A DNA stretch of 64,000 bases from Gonocerus acuteangulatus (GCA_946811695.1 OX328123.1:17450213-17514212); one strand, 5' to 3'; positions 1 through 13,856 are shown, counted from the stretch's first letter. Program-made: numbers and translations. The notes: a model not told the origin generated them from the letters alone.

Positions 1-1
1 G

Positions 2-134
2 TGTTGTGTATTTGTTTATTTCTACCTCTTGGTTAAATTATATCATGTGTTCTATAGTTCAGGGTTACATCATATGTTTTGATCAGTCAATAAATGTGAG
101 TGTTGAAAGCAACTATATTTTAACTTATATAACA
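2..134 (+). repeat. 5' LTR, 133 bp
   Basis: Starts TGTTGTGTATTTG and ends CTTATATAACA. It matches 3862-3994 over its full length with differences at three positions. An AATAAA-like motif lies near position 90 (tcaataaatgtg). Confidence 0.92.
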
Positions 135-152
135 TGGCGCAGTTGAGGTTTT
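135..152 (+). other. Primer-binding site
   Basis: TGGCGCAGTTGAGGTTTT follows the LTR CA end with no gap, in the position of a minus-strand primer site. The TGGCGCAGT start is of the kind seen in Mag-like gypsy elements. I do not name the tRNA with confidence. Confidence 0.6.
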
Positions 153-176
153 AAGAACCAGTGGAAGATATCAAGA

Positions 177-1757
177 ATGGAGTCTTTGATCCCTGTACCA
201 GTATCCCTTGTCTGTGGCGAGAACCCAGCGGGTGAGTGGGTGTCTTTTAAAGAAAGATTTTTAACATATTCGGATGCTATTGGCGCAGTTGAGATCTATA
301 GTAAGAAAAGGCAATTGACTATTTTTAAGCATTTACTGGGGGTACAAGGCCTTAGAATTTTGAATAGTTTTCCTGTGAAGTATGAGAAGGTAGCTGATGC
401 TATCAAAGGCTTAGATGAGTATTTTTCGCCTCAAAAGAATCTGATTTATGAGCGTTATAAGTTCTTTGTATGTGTTCAGGAGGAGTCTGAAACATTTGGG
501 GATTATTTGACCCGCCTGAGATTGGCCGCAAACTCGTGTGAGTATGGTGGGTTGTCTGAAGGGATGATACTGGCTAGGTTGGTGGCAGGATTGAGTAATA
601 AAGAACTGAGAGAGACCTTGCTTCAAGACCGGGACTTGACTTTGAACAAAGCTTTGGAGAAGTGTAAGGTGATTCTGGAGTCTCGAGCTAGGACTAAGGA
701 GATGGAGGGAGGCCAACAGGTGCTGTATGTTAAGCCCGTGTGGCAGGCATCTGGTCAGGGCCCTGCTGTCAGCAAGGGCGGATCCCAGGTTAGGAATTGT
801 GACTACTGTGGTTATAGTCATGAAAAGGGGAGGTGTCCAGCCTATGGTAAGACTTGTAGGAAATGTAATAGGAAAAATCACTTTGAGAGGCGTTGTAAAG
901 AGGCGGTGGTGAGTCTGGTAGAGACAGGCATGGAGAAATCTCTTGGGGAAAGATATTTGTTTGCAACAGAAGGCTGTTCAAAGGGGACTTCAGATTGGAT
1001 GGTGAAAATTAAGATTAAAGATAGGTGGATGAATTTTAAAATTGATTCTGGTGCCCAAGTTAATGTTATTCCATTTCAAACAGCACGGAAATGGCAAATT
1101 CCTATAATGAAATCTAATAAAAAACTTTCTACTTATGCTGGAAGATTTTTGAATGTAATAGGTCGATGTCGCCTAGACTGTTTTCTTAAAAATAGGAAGT
1201 ACTCTTTGAATTTTGAAATTGTGGATACCCCTTTGAGTGTTGCGCTGTTGGGATTGGCTTCTTCCATTGAGATGGGTCTTATCTGCAGAGTAGACGAGAT
1301 TTCTTTGGACTCTATAAGGCAGGAATACGGGGACCTATTTGAGGGATTCGGTAAGATGGTAGGTAAGTGCCACATCACCACGGACCCATCGGTGATGCCG
1401 ACTGTTAGACCTCCTAGGAGGATCCCGTTTAGAGTCATGGACAAGGTTAAGAAGGAGCTGGATCGGATGGAAGGTCTTGGGGTTATAGAGAAGGTTGACA
1501 AGCCGACAGATTGGGTCAGCTCTTTGGTTATAGCCTACAAGCCTAATGGTGATGTAAGGATATGTCTGGACCCTAGGGATCTCAATAAGGCTATCAAAAG
1601 GGAACACTTTCAGCTACCGACCGTGGAGGAAATAGCAGGCAAGCTGAAAGGCGCAAAGTATTTTAGTACCTTTGACGCAATGTCCGGATTTTGGCAAATT
1701 GAATTGGATCAAGAGAGTTCTGATTTATGTTTTTGGAAGGACGAGGGAGGAGCATGA
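177..1757 (+). pseudogene. Gag-protease-RT N-terminal part, broken
   Basis: One open frame of 526 codons. Residues 1-200 are a gag capsid-like region. Two zinc knuckles follow at about 208-220 (C-x2-C-x3-H-x4-C) and 227-240 (C-x2-C-x4-H-x4-C). An aspartic protease DSGA sits at 290-293. Reverse transcriptase begins near residue 385 and runs through the VRICLDPRDLNKAI block to FSTFDAMSGFWQIELD, so gag and pol are fused in one frame. After about nucleotide 1728 the frame reads a short unrelated tail and stops. RT sequence resumes in another frame with the segment that carries the Y-x-D-D catalytic box missing. That marks an internal deletion with a frameshift, so the copy cannot make active RT. 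Confidence 0.85.
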
Positions 1758-2055
1758 TAAGAATTTGGAGCGGGTCCTGCAGCGAGCTAGGGAAACAGGC
1801 GTGAAGTTTAATGTAGATAAATGCAAGATTGGTCTGAGGGAGATTACATACTTGGGGCCTATATTTTCTGAAGAGGGGATGCGGCCAGATGCGAGGAAAG
1901 TGGAGGCCGTCCAAAGATTACCGGTTCCGACAAACAGAAAGGATGTGGAAAGATTTTTGGGCATGGCAAATTATCATAATAAATTTATTAAGGACTTCTC
2001 TGTTATAGCTGAGCCGTTAAGAATTTTACTTAAGAAAGACGTTCCATGGCACTAG
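1729..2055 (+). pseudogene. RT thumb/connection fragment after the deletion
   Basis: Continues RT in the +1 frame relative to the upstream part. From about 1732 it reads FGRTREEHDKNLERVL, the helix that normally follows the catalytic loop. It then runs through KCKIGLREITYLG and FLGMANYHNKFI to a TAG at 2053-2055. The next codons stay in frame with the RNase H section, so that TAG is a point nonsense mutation inside pol, not a natural end. Confidence 0.85.
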
Positions 2056-3837
2056 GAGGACGGTCAGGTGAAGGCGTTTGAAAAGTTGAAGTCGGCTATT
2101 AGTAGTCCACCAGTATTGAGTTATTATGACCCTAACTTGCCCGTTATTGTGTCTGTGGATGCATCTCAGAAAGGACTTGGAGCTGTGCTGAAGCAGAACG
2201 GTCGTCCTTTAGCCTTTGCCTCTAAGACCCTGACTGAGACAGAGATGAGATATGCCAACATCAAAAAAGAACTGTATGCGGTGGTGTTCGGCTGTGAGAG
2301 GTTTCATATGTACACGTACGGCAAGTCTTTTGTTGTCGAGTCTGACCACAAGCCTCTAGAGTCGATAGTATCCAAGCCGCTCTACCTCTGCCCGCCTCGC
2401 CTTCAGAGGATGCTACTCCGGCTTCAGCGCTACTCCATCACCGTCAGATATGTTCCGGGGAAGGACATGCAGCTAGCTGATACCTTGTCCAGGGCTCCTC
2501 TGAGGGATGACGCAGCATTGGAAATCACTCCTGAAGTTGACAGCTATATCATTGCACTTATTAGCAACCTACCAATTTGTGACGAGACCTTGAAGAGGAT
2601 AAGATTGGAGACGGATCGAGATCCGGAGCTTTTGGCTGTAAAGGATTGGGTCCTTGGAGGCAGCGAGGCGGAATCGTCTAATCCCTTCGTTGAAAGGTAC
2701 AAGCACCTTCGAGAGGAGCTGACATTTGGGGAAGGGTTGTTGCTGAAGGGTGCCCAGATTATAATTCCCAAGTCTTTGCGTAGGGAAATGTTGGACAAGA
2801 TCCACTACGCTCACCAGGGAGTTGAGAAGTGCAAAGAGCGAGCGCGAGAAGTACTTTTCTGGCCAGGAATGAATAATGATATTACCCAAATGATACGAAA
2901 ATGTGACATTTGCTTACGGTATCGTAACTCGAATCCCAGGGAGCCTATGATTATTCAAGATCCACCGCAGGGGCCTTGGCAGAAAGTTGGCGTTGACATC
3001 TATACGTTAAGAGGGGTTGACTGGCTGCTTATCGTAGACTACTACTCCAAATTTGTCGAGGTGGTGCAGTTACGAAGCCTGACCAGTGGGCACGTAATCA
3101 CTTCTATGAAGACGGTCTTTGCGACACATGGAGTTCCGGAGGAAGTAGTTGCGGATCAGGGCACTCAGTTTTCCTCTAGGGAGTTTTTAAAATTTGCACA
3201 AGCCTGGGACTTCAAAAGAACACTGGTGAGCCCCAAGTATCAGCAGGCAAATGGACAGGCTGAGAGATCGATCCAGACTGTGAAGAAGACGCTCAACGAG
3301 GCCTACGATGCTGGGCGGGATGTGTACCTTTGCCTTCTGGAGCTGAACAACACCCCTAGCCAGGACCTGGCGGCGCCGGCACAGCTGCTGATGAGCAGGC
3401 GACTACGGGGTGTTCTGCCCGCAGTGAGTAATCATCTCGAGCCATGCCGAGTCATGGACCCAGGGGCTGTGAGGAGGGCCCTGAGGAGGCGGCAAGAAGT
3501 TTACAAAGAGCAGTATGATGGGAGGGGCACGAGGTCTCTGGGGGACCTGGGGATCGGAGAAGAGGTCCTGGTACAGAGGGCACCTGGTTCGACTTGGAGC
3601 CCAGCCACAGTTGTTGAGAGCTTGGACAGCAGGCCAAGGTCCTACCGTCTCCAGGGAGAGGATGGGCAGCAACTGGAGAGGAACCGGAGGCACATTACCC
3701 GCAAGGACGGGGACAGGAAGGGAGGAGAGGAGGTGGAGGGTGAAGGCGAGGATTCCAGAGCGGAAGTCACCGAAGAAGTAGGACATCGAACGAGGTCTGG
3801 GAGGTTGGTCCGGAAGCCCCAGCGTCTCGATCTGTGA
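2056..3837 (+). pseudogene. RNase H and integrase portion of pol
   Basis: In frame with the preceding fragment beyond the TAG. RNase H carries the acidic set in SVDASQKG, KKELYAVV, ESDHKPL and LADTLSR. Integrase follows with an HHCC zinc-binding region (about 2800-2920, ending CDICLRY). The D,D35E core has its Asp residues in VGVDIY and VADQGTQFSS and its Glu in NGQAERSIQ. The C-terminal tail is basic and Gly/Glu-rich and ends at 3835-3837, 14 bp before the polypurine tract. This part is intact but lacks a functional upstream context. Confidence 0.9.
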
Positions 3838-3850
3838 GGGCCACTTCTCT

Positions 3851-3861
3851 AAGGAGGAAGA
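3851..3861 (+). other. Polypurine tract
   Basis: AAGGAGGAAGA abuts the TG start of the 3' LTR, in the position of the plus-strand primer. Confidence 0.8.
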
Positions 3862-3994
3862 TGTTGTGTATTTGTTTATTTCTACCTCTTGGGTAAATTA
3901 TATCATGTGTTCTGTAGTTCAGGGTTACATCATATGTTTTGATCAGTCAATAAATGTGAGTGTTGAAAGCAACTATATTTTAACTTATATTACA
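3862..3994 (+). repeat. 3' LTR, 133 bp
   Basis: Partner of 2-134. It differs at G/T in CTTGGGTAA, G/A in TTCTGTAGT and T/A in TATTACA. Confidence 0.92.
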
Positions 3995-4246
3995 GTAAGA
4001 AAATTAATGTTTTCCAAGGGTGAGAGTTCAGAAGGCGGGGGAGTCATTTACGCTTAGGACAATGTCAGTTTCCTGTTGTGGCACCTTAAATCATCCTTCT
4101 CTTTGAGATGTTATTTCATATTTTTTACGGAAGAACAAAACCTACCATGGGCCAAGTCTCTGCTTCTATTTCTTTACTAATGCCACTAGGGATATAAACG
4201 GAAGCGTGCTAAGAACACGCAGCAGTAGTAGTGCCATCTTAACTTC

Positions 4247-5793
4247 AAAAAGTCCGTCTCGCAGGACTGCATCATCTTAGCGCGGTTCCGTTCATATCCC
4301 TAGTCTAATTTGGAAAGATTAAAATAGAAGCAGTTATTATTTTGGTTCCACCAGTCTTTTTTTTAAAATTAATTATTATAATGGCATGTCAACCCTTAAG
4401 GTCACTAACGCCATTCCTGTGAGTAGTAAAGTCTTGAAAGGTCATGATTTACAATCTTACCTGGAAGGGTCCGCTACACTAGAAACAGACCCGCTAGTAA
4501 CAAGGTCTTGGAATCTTGGAAATCTATATTTCTAACAATAAATTGTTTTTGTTATTTTACTTAACCAGTTTTATTGTCAAATACATTATCCAACTATAAG
4601 CAATTAAAAAATTACAAGAAATAAAACAGACAAAAAGAACCATTGGAATAAACGAAATCAATTAATTTAAAGCTTTAAGCACTTTTATCTCCGATTGACA
4701 TCGCCTAATTAAAACTTTCTTTAGAACCTTTTTTGTAGAGCATTTAGTAAGCTTCCGAATGGTAATCTTCCGCTTCACAAGATTGTCAACGGTTTTCGAG
4801 ATACTAACGAAATTATACAAAGTTACCAAAACTTTTTTTGTCTGTTAATAAAATATTTTATTCTAACCCTTCCTTTACTCTAAACGTAACAAAAATTTCA
4901 ACATATTAGTGTTGATGAAACTCGAACATGCAGAAAATGTTTCAACTGTATCCCATAATTCTAAGTACCAAAATCAAAGACAAAGAACCCTCCCTAGGAA
5001 GGACGCTAGGCAGTTGAAAAGCTATATATCTTGGAAATCCATATCTCTAACATTAAATTGTTTTTCTTATTTTTCTTAACCTGTTTTATTTTCAAATACA
5101 TTATCCAACAATAAGCAATTAAAAAATAACAAGGAATAAAAAACAGACAAAAAGAACAGTTCGAATAAGCGAAATCAATTACTTTAAAGTTTTAAGCTCT
5201 TATTTCTCCGATTGACATCGCCTAATCAAAACTTTCATTAGAACCTTTTTTTTAGAGCATTTAATAAGCTTTCTAATGGTATTCTTCCGTTTACCAAGAT
5301 TCTCAACCTTTTTCGAGATATTAAGGAAAGTAAACAAAGTTACTAAAACTTTTTATGTCTGTTAATAAATTATTTTATTCTAACCCTTCCTTAACTCTAA
5401 ACGTAACCAAAATTTCAAAATATTAGTTTTGATGAAAGTAGAACATGCAGAAAATGTTTCAACTGAATCCCATGATTCTAAGTTCCCCCCAAACCAAAAA
5501 CGGTATTCAAAAAATATTTTTCCAATTTTCTCGAAAACGGTTAAAGCTATCGCCTTGAAAATGGTTTCATTCGTTTTCCTAGCTCAGGAGTCATATAAAA
5601 CGAGAACTTAGAAGCTTATGAACTCAAAAACGTAAGCGTTACGATTTTTTTGCGCGAATTTCGCCCCAAACGCCATCTTCCAGTAGGCGGATTTTGCTGG
5701 TTAACGAACTTGACCTTTCAAATTGGACGAAGGATTTTTGTACCAAATTTCATCAAAATCGGACCATTCGTCTTCTATCTAGAGAGCGAACAG

Positions 5794-5849
<56 letters not shown>

Positions 5850-5963
5850 TTGATACAATGAAACAATCCGGAAGTGCCGACTAGAAAATTTCGCGTTTCA
5901 GAACCCCTAGAGACCGAAAATAACGGTGGTTCAAATTTGTATATATATATATGTATATATTTA

Positions 5964-6018
<55 letters not shown>

Positions 6019-6180
6019 AATATATACATATATATATATACAAATTTGAACCACCGTTATTTTCGGTCTCTAGGGGTTCTGAAACGCGAAATTTTCTAGT
6101 CGGCACTTCCGGATTGTTTCATTGTATCAACCATATAAGCGGGGTTCCTCCCTATGGGGGAGGGAGGAACCGCGCTAAAA
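4247..6180 (-). mobile_element. Helentron/DINE-1-like element, family A copy 1
   Basis: Read on the minus strand it starts TTTTAGCGCGGTTCCTCCC (6180), has a central TA microsatellite, and ends with the complementary subterminal repeat GGAACCGCGCTAAG. A short hairpin (GCAG...CTGC) and a GACGGACTTTT tail at 4247 follow. That layout (5' subterminal repeat, microsatellite core, 3' subterminal repeat plus hairpin) is the DINE-1/Helentron-associated pattern. The body holds a tandem duplication of about 480 bp (about 4560-5040 and 5040-5430). The 5' end is duplicated as a palindrome (5848-6135). I see no coding capacity. Confidence 0.7.
5848..6135. repeat. Palindrome of the family A 5' end
   Basis: About 110 bp starting GGTTGATACAATGAAACAA, a TA/TATA-rich centre, then the near-perfect reverse complement ending TTGTATCAACC. 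(TA)n tracts occur at 5801-5847 and about 5968-6015. Confidence 0.85.
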
Positions 6181-6744
6181 CTCGCTTTTCTTTCTTATGA
6201 ACGAAAACACAAAAATTCTTTCTTGAAAAAACAAAAATCTCTGAAAGAGATTTGTTTGCAGCAAGTACTTACATTTATATAACCTAAAAATTTTAAAATT
6301 AATTTATGAATAACTCTGGAAGATTTTTAATAAAAATAGCTGAAGCTTCTGCAAGCTATATTAGGATTTATTACCGTAAGCTTTTCAAATCACACAATAT
6401 GTATTACATGAAACTAGCCAGGAGCATGTCTTGCAACTATTTCCGTGTTTTCAGCGCATCCAATGGTAATCATGCATTCGTCCGTGCAAAAAAGAAAAAA
6501 ATATTTACACTAGGAGACGATTTACATTGCCAAGGTCTACAAATTAGAATTAGAAGAGCATACATGTCAATAGGAACAGATGGTTTTGTTTAAAATAAAA
6601 AAGTTCCGTCAAAAGTATTTGTTTTTATTTTTGTAAACATCGAACAACAGTTTTGTCCTTGTATTTGACGAAATATTTAAGAGAATGAAAATTATTGATA
6701 ATAAATTTATTTTAAAAGCGAATTTCGTTCCATAAGATCAATGA
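6181..6744. other. No gene recognised
   Basis: AT-rich. A 95-codon open frame at 6306-6593 has no domain, signal or homologue that I recognise and is probably chance. Confidence 0.5.
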
Positions 6745-6907
6745 AGGTCTCCCCGTAGTCCAGTGGCTAACCCTGCAACAGTGTTGAGTTCTTTCATTTA
6801 TAGATCCGCTGAAAGAATTCTCTGGTTCGCCATAGATGTTTAGAAAGGGTGACAACCTATAGCTAGCACGGCTATAATTGCCTGGATGTAGGTGCCCCTT
6901 CAAATAA
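6745..6907 (+). mobile_element. SINE-like fragment
   Basis: An A-box-like TAGTCCAGTGGCTAACCC near 6753 resembles a tRNA head. The body contains GGGTGACAACCTATAG, which resembles the GGGTGGTAACCTGTAGATA body of the SINEs at 42826 and 46376. It runs into a Helentron-like 3' end at 6908. Confidence 0.4.
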
Positions 6908-7328
6908 AAGTCTGGCTGGCAGGGGCTGCGTAACTAAGCACCTTCCCCAGAAGGTGGAAATTATACGCTGCATTCCTAAATAACTTTTTTTAACTTATTT
7001 AAATACATTCAAAAATCTCAAGAAGAATCTGGTTTTTTCTATATATCTCGACAAAGTTTATTGAATAATGCAGAATGGATTCCACGTACAATTACGTACC
7101 AACCACGTGCCCAGACGCCTAGTAACGAAATAACGTAAGCGCTAAGATTTTTACACGCGCTATTTTTTCCCAAAAAACATGTTTTGGTCAGCGGAATGAA
7201 CTTGACCTTTGAAATGACTGAAAATATTTTTGAACCAAGTTTCATTGAAATCGGTCCATTTCAAAGCCGGCTAGAGAGTGAACAGCATGTAGCATACATA
7301 GCATGTAATATATACATTACAAATATAA

Positions 7329-7408
<80 letters not shown>

Positions 7409-7481
7409 GAACTCTGCATAGTCAAGATTTCTGGTCAAGTACTCAAATTATCTTCTCTTGATAGGGAGGAAGGATTCTCTA
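6908..7481 (-). mobile_element. Helentron-like element, diverged
   Basis: On the minus strand the 3' tail lies at 6908-6950 (CAGCCCCTGCC hairpin-like, related to families A and B). The middle is a (TA)n at 7338-7407. The 5' end TTTTAGAGAATCCTTCCTCC lies at about 7481. Body segments (GGAATGAACTTGACCTTT, GAAATCGGTCCATTT) are diverged from family A. Confidence 0.45.
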
Positions 7482-7535
7482 AAATAAATTGTCGCAAGGT
7501 CAAAAGGACTGTAAAAAACATTTACTATTTTTATA

Positions 7536-8323
7536 CATGGTGTCCCGCATTGAGGTGTGATAACTTTAGGGGTTTATTCTGCACCTCATTTGTAGTTCAG
7601 GGGCGCAGAAATGAGCGTTATATCTCAACATGTAGCAGAGCTAGTCAGGCTTTTGTCTATTTTCAAAACTATCGTTTTCATGAAAACTGTGTTTTTGAAA
7701 TTTTTGAATATGAATGAATGAATTTCCTGCATTTAATAAGTAATAATTACAATTACAGGGAGTATGGGTATGTCATTTACAAAATGCTGATAAATAAAAT
7801 TCGATAAAATAAAAAGTGGTTGCATCCAGCGTAATAAAAAATAATCAAAACTTACTAATATAATGAACAGATAAAATCACAATATTAATAATAATAAAGA
7901 ATTAGGTAAAACTGAAGTTTCCCTTTCTATGTATCCAACAAAACCCTTCACAATGACCTTGGCATCCCATTTGTCCTTGACCTTGCTAAAACCCGTTTCC
8001 AAATGTTCCACTCCAAATTGTCCAACCATCCTAATCCTGAAGGTCTATCCTTATCTTCCCAATCCCATCCAGACAATCCTCCCAGGCGGCTTAAAAGACA
8101 GTGGCCCCGAGATAAACTAACATAGCTGATCACATTGTGATCATTAATTCATTTGTTTACCCACCTTAGGAAGTACCAACAATGGTTGGCTTCTTCCAAA
8201 TACTTCATTATTTTTATTTTGTTTTAATTTTACCGTTATTATCAAGTTTTATGTAATATCTGTGTCAACAAACTTGACGATTGTACTAAATGATTTATGT
8301 ACAGATTTCAAATAAAAAAAAAA

Positions 8324-8358
<35 letters not shown>

Positions 8359-8972
8359 ATTAGTAAAGTATTGCCCCGTAAATTAAGAGCTATACTAAAA
8401 GCCAAATAGATGTGAACTATTGATATTGGTGTTTTCTAAAATTATTCAATCTTTGCTTTGAAGACATAGAGGTTTGCCTCCGCTTTTAAAGTTGCTTTAA
8501 AATTGTACATCGTAGTTTTTAAAAAAAAAAAAAAAATATTAGGATATAATTTTCTCTGATTTCTAATTCAAAACCAATAAATGTGCTTTATTTCGAAGGA
8601 GCCATTCCCACACTAGGTACAACAAGTTTTGCTGATAAGGGGAAGGTGAATACTTCGGAATCAAGAATGAAAGAAGACAGAAGAAATACATATTAGATTT
8701 TTTTTTCTCTACGGGCGCCAGTTCAATAACGGGTGTTTCTTATTGGACATTTAATGTAGATTCTAAAAATGTGTTTGTTATTTGTGATACATCAATCAGT
8801 AATCTCGAAAACACATTTTTTCATAAAATAAATCAATGGTTTTGAAAATTGACATGAGTTTGAGCAGCTCTGCTACACGTTGAGATAGAACGCTCATTTC
8901 TGCGTCCCTGGATTACAAATAACATGCAAAATAAGCCCCAGATGTTATGACATCTCAATGCGGGACAGCCTG
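7536..8972. mobile_element. TIR element with TA target duplication, carrying a LINE
   Basis: Imperfect inverted repeats of about 190 bp: CATGGTGTCCCGCATTGAGG at 7536 and its complement ending CAATGCGGGACAGCCTG at 8972, each flanked by TA. TA duplication and CAGGGTGTCC-type ends suit the Tc1/mariner superfamily (inference). I see no transposase. The interior includes a LINE tail and an A-rich tract. Confidence 0.6.
7925..8357 (+). mobile_element. Jockey-like LINE 3' end with poly(A)
   Basis: With frame breaks it encodes the conserved extreme C-terminus of jockey-type polymerases (HNDLGIPFV, FHSKLSNHPNP, RRLKRQWPRDKLT). A 3' UTR and a poly(A)-rich tail at about 8310-8357 follow. It is 5'-truncated, as is common for LINEs. 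Confidence 0.75.
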
Positions 8973-8980
8973 TATATTTA

Positions 8981-9372
8981 CTAGCTGTTACCCGGCGTGC
9001 CATGCTACACCTACTTTCTGCATCTAGAAAAGGAAAAATAAATTAGAAACCTAATAACTAATATTAAAATCTAATAACGCAAATCTGTAACACTTCACAG
9101 TTTTGAACCAATGACCTCTGAACAGAGAGTCCTTTGATGATTTTGAGTATGACTCACCCAGTTTCAATACCTACCTGTGTGCCAAGTTTGGTTAAAATCG
9201 GTCAAAAGTTGTGGATTTGTATAAGGAACAAACAGAGAGGTTAAACGCTGATAGACAATTTTTATCTAGCTTATGACACTCCCCGTATCAAAATCAACTT
9301 GTGTGCCTAGTTTGGTTAAAATCGGTCAAACATTGTGGATTTGTATAAGGAACAAACAGACAGACCGACAGT
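8981..9372 (-). mobile_element. Helitron-like fragment
   Basis: Begins with the complement of ...GGTAACAGCTAG and shares body motifs (ACACCTACTTTCTGC, AAATCGGTCAAA, TTTGTATAAGGAACAAACAG) with the fuller copies at 40740-41366 and 47483-48013. It is cut short by family A copy 2. Confidence 0.55.
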
Positions 9373-9379
9373 CATCTGG

Positions 9380-11438
<2,059 letters not shown>

Positions 11439-11735
11439 ATTTGTTTATAGGTATAGTTTTAACACACATCGATGTCGATGAGCTCTAATACAGTTTATAA
11501 AATAGATACTCCATTGACATGAATATTGTTTCCATTTACATTAAACCTAAATAATATAGATATACATATAACAAAATTCAGTTTTCAATAAATAAAAGTG
11601 AAAAGCATTTGCTTAATCAAATCAGATTCATATGCTTTTAAAATAAACAATTAAAATTGAAAGCACAAAAGGATGAAGATAGATTTACTAAATTTTCGTG
11701 TATAAATTAGTGTTCTTTAAAGAATGTACCTAATA
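11439..11735. other. No feature recognised
   Basis: AT-rich sequence with no coding or repeat signal that I can identify. Confidence 0.4.
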
Positions 11736-12190
11736 TAGCGTAGACCAGCTGTGAACCGATTTAGTTTATTTTTACAACTTATTTTTCTATCAATATTTCC
11801 ACAACGAATTATCAAGTTTCGTTGTAATACAACAATAATTGCGGTCGGTATGGGCGGATAACTACTTTGGGTCTGGAGTAACCCGACCCAACAGATGAAC
11901 CAATTTTGCTGGTTAACGAAACCGTTCAATCATTTGCTAGGGGAATACTATATACCGAGTTTTGTGACGAGAAAACAAAAAACTCTGGTGTGTCTCGTGT
12001 TAAGGATAGTTCATGAAATGTTCGACTTGATTCTTTACATTGGCTTAACTTTTTTATTTATGAACCGATTGACATGAAACAAACACTAAATGTTAAGTGA
12101 AGCTTACCACAATATATTAGTGAAACCCGCAACTAAATCGGATAAGCCGTTTCTGAGGTTAGAGCACAGATAAACAGACAAAAATTCTAA
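11736..12190 (-). mobile_element. Diverged family B Helentron remnant
   Basis: Shares GAACCGATTTAGTTTATTTT, GGTTAACGAA, ACTATATACC and CAAAAAACTCTGG with 37550-37950 in the same order, but with many substitutions. Neither terminus is clear. Confidence 0.5.
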
Positions 12191-12392
12191 GAATCATTGT
12201 TTTGGGTATTATTGCGTTGAGAAAGACCCCCAATAGTATTTTCCCAAATATCTTCCATGTAAAGACAGCGATCCGTTAGAATTTTATTATATCGTCGATA
12301 CAAATGCTAAGTATCGAATGTGAAAATCGCCACTTTCCAGAGTGAAAAATCTTTTATCCATTACTTTGCTTTTGGGCAATTAAATAGTCTTC

Positions 12393-13115
12393 AATTGTTG
12401 ACAACAACACTTACTTGCTAAGACTACCAGACGAAGCTACCATATATACGGCCGAACAAACATTCAAGACAGAGGAAACGACAACATTACTATTTGTGCT
12501 GACTGTTTAAGTTCTTTGCTCTCCATGCAAAACATTTACAGTACACATCCCATTATAAACAACATATTCTCACAAATATACATATTACAGAACAATAACA
12601 AACACATTACATTTATATGGCTACCAGGACATGAGGACATTAAACTCAGTAGAGCTGTAGACCTACAAGCGAAACAAGCGACGAAAAGACCTACACTGGA
12701 CTTGAAAACTGTGACTTCATCGGACTTATACAAAACATTACAAACTAACATACTGTACGAGTGGGAAAGTGAGTGGCTAAAAACTGATGCCAAGTTGAGG
12801 GAAATTAAAAATACAACGAAGGCCTGGAAAAATGAAAACTTCTCACGTCGGTACGAAGTCATCCTATCCAGGCTTCGTATTGGACACACCTTACTTACCC
12901 ATTCCTACCTACTAGACAGAAAGGACAGTATTGTAACGAGACTCTGACCGTTAAACATATACCAACTGCAGACAGCGCAATAACCTGACCATACCTTATG
13001 ACTTACACGGCATACTGACGGAAGATAGCCCACACATTAGTACACTACTCAGGTATCTAAAACACGCAAAGTTATACTCCAAAATGTAAATAATTAAATT
13101 TTATCCCTTTGAATG

Positions 13116-13158
<43 letters not shown>

Positions 13159-13410
13159 GTTTTTTATCCTATATTTTTCTTTCCTTTGTTCCAGTTATCA
13201 TTTATTTCCTTAGTTTCTTTCTCATTTATTTATTTTTTGTATTTTTGTTCATGTTTTATTGGTAGGTAGTACCTACCAAAATGTAGGTCTTAGTATGTCT
13301 TACTTACCAAAAATATGTCTTAGTACCTACTAGGTACTAAGACATATTTTTCAGTTGACTGCTTTTAAAGAGTTTCTTGCCTAAGTTGCGGAACTCTATA
13401 ATTAAATAAA
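12393..13410 (+). mobile_element. Non-LTR retrotransposon 3' fragment with RNase H
   Basis: The frame around 12484-12947 encodes an RNase H-like segment (ICADCLSSLLSM, then FIWLPGHEDIKLSRAVDLQAK). That is the W-x-P-x-H region, with the usual asparagine/aspartate context degraded. A jockey/I-type C-terminal tail follows in broken frames (LTVKHI, YDLHGI, LLRYLKHAKLY). Frameshifts show decay. A (TA)n lies at about 13119-13154. Flanks AGTCTTCA (about 12389 and 13411) are a possible target duplication. Confidence 0.75.
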
Positions 13411-13511
13411 TAAGTCTTCAGATTCTACCTTTTGACAATGGTTACTCTCTCCTTTCACAGAGTGAACTTAGATTCGAGATTTTGCCGTACATCAGTCCAA
13501 CAGCAATCAGT

Positions 13512-13856
13512 CAAAAAATCAGTCCCGTAACAGGCCACGAGGGCCCTGAGGGGCAGATACTATAGAGGTATCTGATTCCTGACCATACGGCGCACTAGGG
13601 AGATAGTGTAGTCAGTACTATGCTCCGACCGCCTGATTTTCCCCTTGACTGCTTCGACTGCTAGAGTCATTAGCACCCAAGGTACCCATTATTAAATTAA
13701 TTAAAGGCTGGGTCGGCCTAGGGACGGTCAGGGAGGCCGAATTCAACCAATGAACGAAGACACTAGAAGAAAAAATCTTTAGTGCTTGCTCGGGATTTGA
13801 ACTCAGGCCTCCAGCTTATTAGTCCAGTGCTCTACCACTGAGCTAACCTCGCCCCA
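13512..13856 (-). mobile_element. tRNA-derived SINE, copy 1
   Basis: On the minus strand the head is GGGGCGAGGTTAGCTCAGTG, with an A box (TTAGCTCAGTGGTAGAGCA) and a B box (GAGTTCAAATCCCGAGC). A conserved body of about 260 bp follows, shared with 52421-52770. It is flanked by an 11-bp direct repeat CAGCAATCAGT (13501-13511 and 13857-13867), inside the older MITE. Confidence 0.85.

Larger units (their letters stand above)
2..3994 (+). mobile_element. Ty3/gypsy LTR retrotransposon, Mag-like, defective
   Basis: Complete but inactivated element. Two 133-bp LTRs (2-134 and 3862-3994, TG...CA ends) flank a primer-binding site, gag-protease-RT, RNase H, integrase and a polypurine tract. The order PR-RT-RH-IN is that of Ty3/gypsy. 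Very short LTRs, two zinc knuckles and the RT stretch around LNKAIKREH suggest the Mag lineage, which is inference from family knowledge. The LTRs differ at only three positions that I can see, so the insertion is not ancient. The 3' flank begins GTAAG. Position 1 is G, compatible with a 5-bp target duplication, but the left copy lies off the window. There is no env. Confidence 0.9.

Noticed and set aside
411..881. Minus-strand open frames over the gag region
   Set aside because: Shadows of the + strand gag frame. The zinc knuckles and protease are on the + strand.
3403..3786. Minus-strand open frames over the integrase C-terminus
   Set aside because: Antisense shadows in GC-richer sequence with no domain.
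3838..3850. env gene in the first gypsy element
   Set aside because: Only 13 bp separate the pol stop and the polypurine tract.
5650..6200. Open frames with long Ile-Tyr runs
   Set aside because: Translation of (TA)n microsatellites inside Helentron-like copies. The same artefact occurs at 7184-7717 and 9778-9978.
6306..6593. 95-codon open frame
   Set aside because: No recognisable domain, AT-rich composition, flanked by repeats. Not supportable as a gene.
12516..12947. Host RNase H gene
   Set aside because: The W-x-P-x-H region is followed by a jockey-type tail, with frameshifts on both sides. It is a LINE remnant.
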